Part shown: piece by piece, positions 9,246 through 15,432 of the stretch
Layout: each line of letters opens with the position of its first letter
Position numbering within the stretch: position 1 is the first letter of the stretch
Assembly: GCA_947523045.1 (NCBI GenBank)
Contig: CANNUR010000040.1
Location: 1 to 16,812, forward strand
DNA from: an uncultured Prosthecobacter sp.
GTDB lineage: Bacteria > Verrucomicrobiota > Verrucomicrobiia > Verrucomicrobiales > Verrucomicrobiaceae
DNA: 16,812 bases
Direction: 5' to 3'
Notes under the pieces: generated by a model
The model's database searches: none
What the model was told of the DNA's origin: nothing
What the model saw: only the letters and a program-made list of their open reading frames with translations
Position numbers and translations under genes: made by a program

Positions 9246-10904
9246 TCACTCGTCGAGCCGCCAGTCGCCACCGGTCTTCTCAACAAGCTGGGTCTTGATC
9301 TGGTCGAAGGACATGCCGCGGAAGTAGGCGTGCATGTAGAGTCGCTGCTTGCGGGCCAGCAGGTTCTCCCGGACGATGCCGATCTGGCCGAAATCGACCC
9401 GGTCCTGGAAGTCGGCAAACCAATACAGGGCGTCGGCCGTGCGCACCTGGTCGCAGAGCAGGGCCAGCCAGGCATAGGAGGTGCCGACGTTGTGGATGTA
9501 GTAGGTCTGCGGCCGGCGCGACAGCACGCGGAAGACCTCCTCATTGGGAATGGCGTCCTTGCGGTCGATGCGGAACTTGCGCACGGCGTCGTAGCTGCCG
9601 CCGTCGAGCCGCCAGAACTTCTCAAAATCCTCGCGCGAGGTGGGGAAGACGGCGTCGCCCTCCAGCCCGCGCGGCGGCGGGCTGTCCAAACCGCAGCCGT
9701 AGTAGAGCACGACCACGCTGCCCTTGGCCACCTTGTCCACCTCGGTGAGCACGCGCGGCAGATGCGGTGCCATCGAGCCTGAGACGTCCAGCACGACCGC
9801 CAGACGGCGCGCCTTGATCTGCATGCCGAACAGCGAGAAGGGCTGGAAGGTGATGCCGTCGCGCCCGCCCAATCCCATGCCGCGACCGAAACCGCCGCCG
9901 GCGCCGGCCAGCCCCATGCCGCCGCCGATGCGGCCGCCGTCGAGCAGGCTGCTGGCCTGCGGCAGTTCCATGAGATCGGGCGCATCATCCGGCAGGACCA
10001 GATCGGAGAGCGCGTTGGCGACGCCGAGCTTGCGCATCGGCACCGGTTTTTTCAGCCAGGGGTTTTTCTTCTGCTGCACGCGGTGCTGCAGTTCCTGCGA
10101 GGCCTGCGCCCCCTGGGTGGTGCCGCCACCTGAGAGGAAGTCGACCTGCTCACTGGCGACCTGATTGACGACGATCCAGGCGGCGCTCAGCAGCAGCACG
10201 GCATGCACGGCAAGGCTGGTCGCCAGGCCGCGGCCGCCCCAGCGCTCCCAGTATCGACGCCAAAGCTGTGCCGCCGGTGAGGTGGAGGCCGCCGGGTCCG
10301 CTTTGTCAGGTGGGGTGGACTTGTCAGGGTGGTCAGCTTTGTCGGACTTGTCGGACTTGTCGGACTCGTCGGACTCGTCGGACTCGTCGGACTCGTCGGA
10401 CTCGTCGGATGGGGCAGCCTTGTCTGACGGGTCAGATGCTTCAGAGGTCTCTAAGGCGTTGTGGGTACCCGGGGCCTCGGGAGCTGGCGCGGGCATGGCC
10501 GCGGGTGGCGATTCCGGGGCGGTTTCCGGCGCCGGTTCCGGGGTGGGCGCGGCGCGGCGACCAATGACCGTGCGGCGCGGTGCTGCGGGTGCTGCGGGTT
10601 CCGGGTCCTGGGGCGGTTCCGGTACCGCTTCCGGCGGCGGCGCGCGGCGACCGACCACGGTGCGACGCGGTGCCTGCGGAGGTGGCGGCGGTGCCTGGGG
10701 CGGGGCGGGTGGCGCCGCTTGTTCAAAGAGCTCGCGCCACTCCTCGGACAGCGGTGCTGCCGGAGCTTCCGCCGGCGGGCGCGAGGCCGGCCCGATGCGG
10801 GTGCGCGCCTTGCCCTGCTGGGCCTGCCAGAGCTGCTGCTTGGGGGAAAGCCCGTCGGCGGCGGTGGGCAGCCGGCTCAATTCATCTGGGTTTTCCTCGG
10901 GCAT
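9246..10904 (-). CDS. Membrane-anchored von Willebrand factor A protein with low-complexity N-terminal region
   Basis: The 552-residue product has three parts. Residues 1-220 are Pro/Ala-rich and carry three short similar motifs (ARTRIG, PRRTVVGRRA, PRRTVIGRRA) followed by a long Asp/Glu/Ser/Lys repeat encoded by a 9-base tandem repeat. A single transmembrane helix lies at about 226-249. After a Gly-rich linker comes a von Willebrand A domain with an intact MIDAS start, DVSGSM (D373, S375, S377), ending near residue 545. With the vWA domain C-terminal to the helix, the N-terminal tail is probably cytoplasmic and the vWA domain periplasmic; this is inference from charge and order. vWA domains bind partners through a metal ion; the partner is unknown here. 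It converges on lepB with only four bases between the stops, and it lies downstream of a SWIM gene on the same strand. Confidence 0.85.
   Translation of the reverse strand: MPEENPDELSRLPTAADGLSPKQQLWQAQQGKARTRIGPASRPPAEAPAAPLSEEWRELFEQAAPPAPPQAPPPPPQAPRRTVVGRRAPPPEAVPEPPQDPEPAAPAAPRRTVIGRRAAPTPEPAPETAPESPPAAMPAPAPEAPGTHNALETSEASDPSDKAAPSDESDESDESDESDESDKSDKSDKADHPDKSTPPDKADPAASTSPAAQLWRRYWERWGGRGLATSLAVHAVLLLSAAWIVVNQVASEQVDFLSGGGTTQGAQASQELQHRVQQKKNPWLKKPVPMRKLGVANALSDLVLPDDAPDLMELPQASSLLDGGRIGGGMGLAGAGGGFGRGMGLGGRDGITFQPFSLFGMQIKARRLAVVLDVSGSMAPHLPRVLTEVDKVAKGSVVVLYYGCGLDSPPPRGLEGDAVFPTSREDFEKFWRLDGGSYDAVRKFRIDRKDAIPNEEVFRVLSRRPQTYYIHNVGTSYAWLALLCDQVRTADALYWFADFQDRVDFGQIGIVRENLLARKQRLYMHAYFRGMSFDQIKTQLVEKTGGDWRLDE
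10341..10410. repeat. 9-base tandem repeat inside the vWA gene
   Basis: Seven consecutive 9-base units run from 10341 to 10403, two as GTCGGACTT and five as GTCGGACTC, with a partial eighth unit up to 10410. More degenerate copies flank it, from about 10305 to 10440. In the gene's frame each unit encodes Asp-Glu-Ser or Asp-Lys-Ser. Because the unit is three codons long, gain or loss of copies keeps the frame. There are no spacers and no CRISPR-like layout. Confidence 0.9.
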
Positions 10905-10991
10905 CGGAGGCGTAAGTTGCGACAAGCCGTGCTCCGAATCGAGCACAAACTGCGCCGACCCTGCTCGGCCCTGTCAGGCAGCCTCGGTCTC

Positions 10992-11711
10992 TCAGGTCCT
11001 CGGTGCCTGTCCGGCTTCGAGATCGATGCCGAACAAGGCACCCAGATCCTGGGCGGCGAGGTCGCCGGCCTGCGCGTCAAGATTGGCGCTGGCGGCACGA
11101 CCCGCCTCGGTCAGCAGTTGGGCGGGATCGGCACCGCGCAGCAAAAAAAGCGCCTCGGGATGGGCGTCAAGTTTGAGGCCGACCCCGTAAAAAACCGCGG
11201 CGGCGTGCTTGCAGGGTTCGGCATCGTCGGTGCAGTCGCAATCGAAGCGGATCTCGTCGGCCCGCGGGAACAGGCCGGCGTCGGGATCGCACAGCAGGCG
11301 CAGCAGGTCCTCGCCCAGGCGACCGCTGAGCAGGTCGAGCAGGGACGGCCCGGAAGCGGCGGCGGCCTGCTGCAGGCGGCTCCAGGTCTCGGCTTCCAGG
11401 GGGAGGATGCGCAGGCGGGTCGTGTGCAGGGTGTGGTCGGCCACGACGGCTCGCACCTCGCCGGGGTGAATCGTCAGGTCATACACCCGGCCCTGGCGCA
11501 GGCAGGTGCGACCGGGGGCGAGCCGGCCCTCGTAGGCGGTCATGTCCTGGAGATATCGGCACCAGGCGCGGCCCCAGAACTGCGTGCAGAGGTGGCCCGA
11601 CTTGGGGGCGGTCAAAGCGGTCAGTGGCTCGCCCTGGGCGCGGCGGCGTGCGATCTCGCGGGCGAGACGTGCGCGCGCTTCTTCGGCTTCTTCGCGTGAG
11701 GACCAGGACAT
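10992..11711 (-). CDS. SWIM zinc finger protein
   Basis: The 239-residue product has a charged N-terminal helix (EEAEEARARLAREIARRR). It then shows the family's conserved block GRAWCRYLQDMTAYEGRLAPGR with a following RQGRVYDLTI. The SWIM zinc finger is FDCDCTDDAEPCKHAAAVFY, with ligands C158, C160, C167 and H169 in a CxCx6CxH arrangement. SWIM fingers bind DNA or proteins and occur in SNF2 helicases, transposases and small stand-alone bacterial proteins like this one. The ATG at 11711 gives the usual short N-terminus; longer in-frame sequence upstream looks unrelated. It is divergent from the DUF486 gene (95 bases apart) and precedes the vWA gene by 87 bases on the same strand. No SNF2 helicase gene is next to it. 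The exact role is unknown. Confidence 0.85.
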   Translation of the reverse strand: MSWSSREEAEEARARLAREIARRRAQGEPLTALTAPKSGHLCTQFWGRAWCRYLQDMTAYEGRLAPGRTCLRQGRVYDLTIHPGEVRAVVADHTLHTTRLRILPLEAETWSRLQQAAAASGPSLLDLLSGRLGEDLLRLLCDPDAGLFPRADEIRFDCDCTDDAEPCKHAAAVFYGVGLKLDAHPEALFLLRGADPAQLLTEAGRAASANLDAQAGDLAAQDLGALFGIDLEAGQAPRT

Positions 11712-11806
11712 GCGGGTGTCGGCCCACCCAAGCCGGATTTTGCGCTTTGGCCAGGAATAGCTCTGGCACCGCGGCGCGCCTGCGGCATGATCGCCGCCCA
11801 CCTCCC

Positions 11807-12148
11807 ATGATTCCCGCCAAGACGGTCCTGCTGCTGCTGCTGTCGAATGTGTTCATGACCTTCGCCTGGTATGCACACCTCCGCGATCTGCGCTCCAAGC
11901 CCCTCGTCCTCGCCATCCTGGCGAGCTGGGGGCTGGCCTTTTTCGAATACTGCTTCCAGGTGCCGGCCAATCGCATCGGCTATGGCGCCTTCACCCTGCC
12001 GCAGCTGAAAATCCTCCAGGAGGTGGTGACCCTCACCGTGTTTGTGCCCTTCGCCGTGTTCTACATGAAGGCGCCGCTGACCTGGAACTACCTCTGGGCC
12101 GGGCTCTGCCTGATGGGCGCGGTGTACTTCATCTTCAAGCCGCAGTGA
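11807..12148 (+). CDS. DMT family / DUF486 small membrane protein
   Basis: The 113-residue product has four hydrophobic helices: about residues 5-24, 32-50, 68-88 and 92-110. It matches the DUF486 family closely (NVFMTFAWYAHL, SWGLAFFEYCFQVPANRIGYGAFTLPQLKILQEVVTLTVF, LWAGLCLMGAVYFIF). The family belongs to the drug/metabolite transporter superfamily as a half-size, four-helix form that probably works as a dimer; its substrate is not known. The length is typical. The start ATG at 11807 follows a CCACCTCCC tract rather than a Shine-Dalgarno. It lies 42 bases upstream of the LysR gene on the same strand, so the regulator could control it or simply share its transcript. Confidence 0.92.
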   Translation: MIPAKTVLLLLLSNVFMTFAWYAHLRDLRSKPLVLAILASWGLAFFEYCFQVPANRIGYGAFTLPQLKILQEVVTLTVFVPFAVFYMKAPLTWNYLWAGLCLMGAVYFIFKPQ

Positions 12149-12190
12149 GCGGCGCTTGCCGCGCCGGACCGGCCGCGCTTAACTGAGGCC

Positions 12191-13096
12191 ATGGACCTGC
12201 GACATCTGCGCTACTTCCAGGCGGTGGCCGAGGAGATGAATTTCTCGCGCGCGGCCCGGCGCCTGCACATCGCCCAGCCGGCGCTGTCGCGCGCGGTCCA
12301 GGAACTCGAGCAGGAACTCGGCGCGCGCTTGATCGAGCGCGACCGCCGGACCCTGGCGCTGACACCCGCGGGCGAGGTGCTGCTGCATGAGACCGGGGTC
12401 ATTTTTGAGCGGCTCGAGGAATCCCTGCGCCGGGTGCGCCGCGCCGCCAAGGGCGAGGAAGGGGAGCTGCGCCTCGGGTACATCGGCCCGCCGACCCAGG
12501 CGTTTTTGGGGCGCCTGCTCGCCGAGTATCGCCGCCTCTACCCGAAGGTGTCGCTGCATCTCGAGGAACGCACGCCCGAACGGGTCTGGGAAATGGTCGC
12601 CAAGGGACGGCTCGCCGCCGCCATCACCCGGCCGCTGCCGGGGCAGGGCGAGCGGGTGCTGGCGACCCTGCCGCTGCGCGCCGAACCGCTCGGCGTGGTG
12701 GTGCCCAGGGATCATCCGCTCGCCGCGAAGAAGACCGCGCCCTGGCAGGCGCTGGCCGATGAACCGCTCATCGTGCTGGCCCGGCGCGAGGGCGTGGGGC
12801 TGCACGACGAGATTTTGGCGGCCTGCCGCGAGGCGGGCTTCACGCCGCAGATCGCCCACAGCCCGAGCCTGATGGGCACGGTGCTCAGTTATGTCGAGGC
12901 CGGCGCCGGTGCCGGCCTGGCGACCGACAGCGTCGCCGCTGCCGCCATGCCGGCGAGCCTGCGCTTTGTGGCTCTGGAGCCCGAGCGCACCGTGCCGCTC
13001 GTCCTGGCCTGGAACCCCGCCGAGGATCCGCCCGCCGCCCGCGCCTTTCGCGCCCTGGTCGAGGAGTGGAAAAAGGCGGGCAAGCTGTGGAAGTGA
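12191..13096 (+). CDS. LysR family transcriptional regulator
   Basis: The 301-residue product has the standard LysR layout. The N-terminal winged helix-turn-helix runs over residues 1-60 (MDLRHLRYFQAVAEEMNFSRAARRLHIAQPALSRAVQELEQEL in segments, with LTPAGE after it). A linker helix comes next, and the LysR substrate-binding domain begins at about residue 90 (GELRLGYIG). The closest-looking subgroup is the BenM/CatM/CbbR-like one, judging from the HTH and IGPPTQ region, but the effector cannot be named. A weak GAGG lies just ahead of the start. LysR regulators usually control a divergent neighbour; here the neighbour (DUF486) is upstream in the same direction, so the target is uncertain. Confidence 0.93.
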   Translation: MDLRHLRYFQAVAEEMNFSRAARRLHIAQPALSRAVQELEQELGARLIERDRRTLALTPAGEVLLHETGVIFERLEESLRRVRRAAKGEEGELRLGYIGPPTQAFLGRLLAEYRRLYPKVSLHLEERTPERVWEMVAKGRLAAAITRPLPGQGERVLATLPLRAEPLGVVVPRDHPLAAKKTAPWQALADEPLIVLARREGVGLHDEILAACREAGFTPQIAHSPSLMGTVLSYVEAGAGAGLATDSVAAAAMPASLRFVALEPERTVPLVLAWNPAEDPPAARAFRALVEEWKKAGKLWK

Positions 13097-13197
13097 GTCC
13101 GGAGCGGGGCATCCCGCCCTCGGGGAGTCGACGATGAGGGGCGCCCGAGGCTGGCGGCGACCTCACTTGCGGATCGCTCACCTGCGCCCGGATGAAA

Positions 13198-13272
13198 CTC
13201 ACGCCAAGGCGCAGAGGCGCGAAGACAGGTGGAGACGGGGATATTCTTGGCGTCTTGGCGGCTTTGCGTGAG
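13198..13272. repeat. 75-base imperfect inverted-repeat element in a convergent gap
   Basis: The left arm (13198-13225) and the right arm (13245-13272) begin and end with CTCACGC and GCGTGAG. They pair at about 22 of 28 positions around a 19-base loop (13226-13244). Inside the arms there is a sub-repeat like CCAAGGCGC / CCAAGACGC. The sequence resembles short CACGC-CAAG-GCG palindromic repeats that I recall being dispersed in genomes of this kind; a genome search is needed to confirm that. It lies between the ends of the LysR and prfB genes. The rest of the 13097-13426 gap holds a 7-bp inverted repeat (13118-13150) and a GC hairpin (13405-13421), and no gene that I can support. Confidence 0.7.
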
Positions 13273-13404
13273 ACCCTCCACGGGACTGCATTTCTTACCC
13301 GCAGCCGCCCTTGGTGGCGCGGCTTGGGAGGTGTCAGCCGCCTGAAACCTTCGCGGTGGAAGGCGTGCGGGTGGGCGAAAGCGGCGCAGAAGTGTCGCCG
13401 TCCA

Positions 13405-13421
13405 GGGCGCGGTGCGCGCCC
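13405..13421 (-). terminator. GC hairpin just after prfB, weak terminator candidate
   Basis: GGGCGCG, loop GTG, CGCGCCC form a perfect 7-bp stem starting six bases beyond the prfB stop. There is no T-run after the stem on either strand; only a TTTT precedes it on the prfB strand. It could slow polymerase or protect the 3' end, but it is not a canonical intrinsic terminator. Confidence 0.25.
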
Positions 13422-13426
13422 CAAAA

Positions 13427-14576
13427 TCAGACCTCGTCGTCGCTGTCGTCGGCGCCGGCCTTTTTGCCGCGCAGCTTGGCGTCCATGAAGGCGTCGAGAT
13501 CGCCGTCCATGACGCCCGAGATGTCGCTGGTCTTTTCGCCGGTGCGCAGGTCCTTGACCATCTGGTAGGGCTGGAAGACGTAGCTGCGGATCTGGCTGCC
13601 CCAGCCGATGTCGGTCTTTTCGCCGTACTGGCGGGCGACCTCGGCGGTGCGCTTGTCTTCCTCGATCTGGTACAGCTTGGCCTTGAGCATGGCGAGCGCC
13701 TTGGCCCGGTTCTTGGGCTGGCTGCGCTCGATCTGGCAGGCGACGATGACCCCGCTCGGGATGTGGGTGATGCGCACGGCGGTTTCGACCTTGTTGACGT
13801 TCTGGCCGCCCTTGCCGCCGGAGCGGTAGGTGTCGACCTTCAGGTCCTCGTCGCGAATCTGGATGTTGATCTCCTCCTCGTTGTCGGGGGTGACGTCGAT
13901 GGAGGCGAAGGAGGTGTGGCGCTTCTTGGCGGCGTCGAAGGGGGAGATGCGCACGAGGCGATGCACGCCGCGTTCGTTCTTGAGGAAGCCGAAGGCGTTT
14001 TCGCCCTGGATTTCCAGCGTGGCAGAGCGGGTGCCGACCTCATCGCCCTCCTGGTGGTCGATGATCTGGACCTTGTAACCCTTGCGCTCGCACCAGCGCA
14101 CGTACATGCGCATGAGCATGTCGGCCCAGTCGCAGGCCTCGGTGCCGCCGGCGCCGGAGTGAATGGTCATGAAGGCGCTGCCGCGGTCGAAGGGACCGGA
14201 CAGCAGCAGGTCGAGCTCGTAGGAGCCGATGTCGCGGTCCAGGGAGTCGTACTCCTTCTGCACCTCAATCATGCTGGCGGTGTCACCCTGCTCGCGGGCC
14301 AGTTCGATGAGCACGGGGAATTCCTCCACGCGGGCCTCGAGTTCGCCGAGCGGCGTGATCTGGCGTTTGATGACGTTGGCACGGTCAATGACCTTCTTCG
14401 CGGCGTTCTGGTCATCCCAGAACCCGGTGTCGGTCATCTTGTGTTCCAACGCGGACAGCTCCTCAGTCAGGCTGGGGAGGTCAAAGATACCTCCGGAGCT
14501 CGCTCAGGCGGCCTTTAAGGCTCGCCACGTCGAACGCCTGGAGGTCGGTCAGGACTGACTTGGGGGTCGTTTCCAT
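13427..14576 (-). CDS. prfB: Peptide chain release factor 2 (programmed +1 frameshift)
   Basis: RF2 ends translation at UGA and UAA. The gene is in two frames: 31 codons from ATG 14576 to an in-frame TGA at 14483-14481, then the +1 frame from GAC 14482 to the stop at 13427. The joined product is about 382 residues. It has the stop-codon recognition tripeptide SPF (211-213) and the catalytic GGQ (256-258) in SGGKGGQNVNK; both sit six residues later than in E. coli RF2. The tail is acidic (ADDSDDEV). Low RF2 makes ribosomes pause at the UGA and shift, so the gene regulates itself. It lies 48 bases downstream of glpF on the same strand. Its start has no clear Shine-Dalgarno. Confidence 0.95.
14480..14495 (-). 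promoter_or_regulatory. prfB: prfB +1 programmed frameshift site
   Basis: On the coding strand the site reads CGGAGGTATCTTTGAC. The slippery codon CTT is followed by TGA and then C, the classic poor-termination context. A Shine-Dalgarno-like GGAGG lies three bases upstream of CTT, the same spacing as in E. coli. Slippage from CTT to TTT and reading of GAC joins YL to DLPSLTEEL, which restores the RF2 N-terminus. Confidence 0.95.
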
Positions 14577-14624
14577 CGACCGCTGCGATAGGACAGGAGC
14601 CGGGTGGATGCAAACAGAAATGCG

Positions 14625-15359
14625 TCAGGCGGCCGGCCAGAACGCACGAAACACGAAGGCGCCCAGGACGCCGCCGAGCGCGGGACCGACGACCGGGATC
14701 CACGCGTAGGCCCAGTCGCTGCCGCCCTTGCCGGGGATGGGCAGCAGGGCGTGGGCGAGGCGCGGACCGAGGTCGCGCGCCGGATTGATGGCGTAGCCAG
14801 TCGGACCGCCGAGGGAGAGGCCGATCGAGCCGACCAGCAGACCGACCAGGGCCGGGCCGAAACCGGTGTCGAAGCCCGAGTCGGGCTGCAGGTTGGCGGG
14901 CGACAGGATGGCGAGCACGCCGAGCACGAGCACGGCGCTGCCGAGGATTTCGCAGATCAGGTTGGCGGGCGCGTGACGGATGGCGGGGCCGGTGCTGAAG
15001 ACGGCGAGTTGGTCGCCGGGTGCCGGGGTTTCCTTCCAGTGGGGCAGGTAGGCCAGCCAGACCAGCACCGCGCCGGCAAAGGCGCCGGCGAACTGGGCGG
15101 CGAGGTAGCCGGGCACCAGGGCGGAGTCGAAGTTGCCAATCGCGGCGAGGCCGAGGGTGACCGCTGGGTTGAGGTGGGCGCCGCTGACGGCAGCCGTGCA
15201 GTAGACCGCGACGGCGACTGCCATGCCCCAGCCGGCGGTGATGACGATCCAGCCGCCGTTGTGGCCCTTGGTTTTGCCGAGCACGACGTTGGCGACGACA
15301 CCGTCGCCGAGCAGGATCAGGAGCAGGGTGCCGAGGAACTCGGCGAGATAGGGAGACAT
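14625..15359 (-). CDS. glpF: Aquaporin / glycerol uptake facilitator (MIP family)
   Basis: The 244-residue product is a six-helix MIP channel with two half-helix NPA motifs, HLNPAVT (N64) and AINPARDLGPR (N192). Asp196 after NPAR is the mark of glycerol facilitators rather than pure water channels. The selectivity-filter positions read Trp44, Tyr190 and Arg195, close to the E. coli GlpF set Trp, Phe, Arg. The role is passive inner-membrane passage of glycerol and similar small solutes. The start MSPYLAEFLG is preceded by CCACCTCTCCCCGCC and has no Shine-Dalgarno. No glpK or glpD lies within the window. Gene symbol by resemblance; an aquaporin of another subgroup is possible. Confidence 0.85.
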   Translation of the reverse strand: MSPYLAEFLGTLLLILLGDGVVANVVLGKTKGHNGGWIVITAGWGMAVAVAVYCTAAVSGAHLNPAVTLGLAAIGNFDSALVPGYLAAQFAGAFAGAVLVWLAYLPHWKETPAPGDQLAVFSTGPAIRHAPANLICEILGSAVLVLGVLAILSPANLQPDSGFDTGFGPALVGLLVGSIGLSLGGPTGYAINPARDLGPRLAHALLPIPGKGGSDWAYAWIPVVGPALGGVLGAFVFRAFWPAA

Positions 15360-15432
15360 GGCGGGGAGAGGTGGAATTTCCCCGCAAGCGTACCGGTTGG
15401 GCCGCGCGCCGGCAAGACGCAATGCCAGTCGG

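Noticed and set aside
10341..10410. Possible CRISPR array
   Set aside because: The units are 9 bases, directly abutting, without spacers and inside a coding frame; no cas genes in the window.
10165..11190. Plus-strand open frame rich in Ser/Asp over the vWA and SWIM genes
   Set aside because: It spans two clear minus-strand genes and only mirrors the 9-base repeat; no independent start signal or family resemblance.
13118..13150. CCTCGGG...CCCGAGG inverted repeat as terminator for the LysR gene
   Set aside because: Only 7 bp with a 19-base loop and no following T-run.
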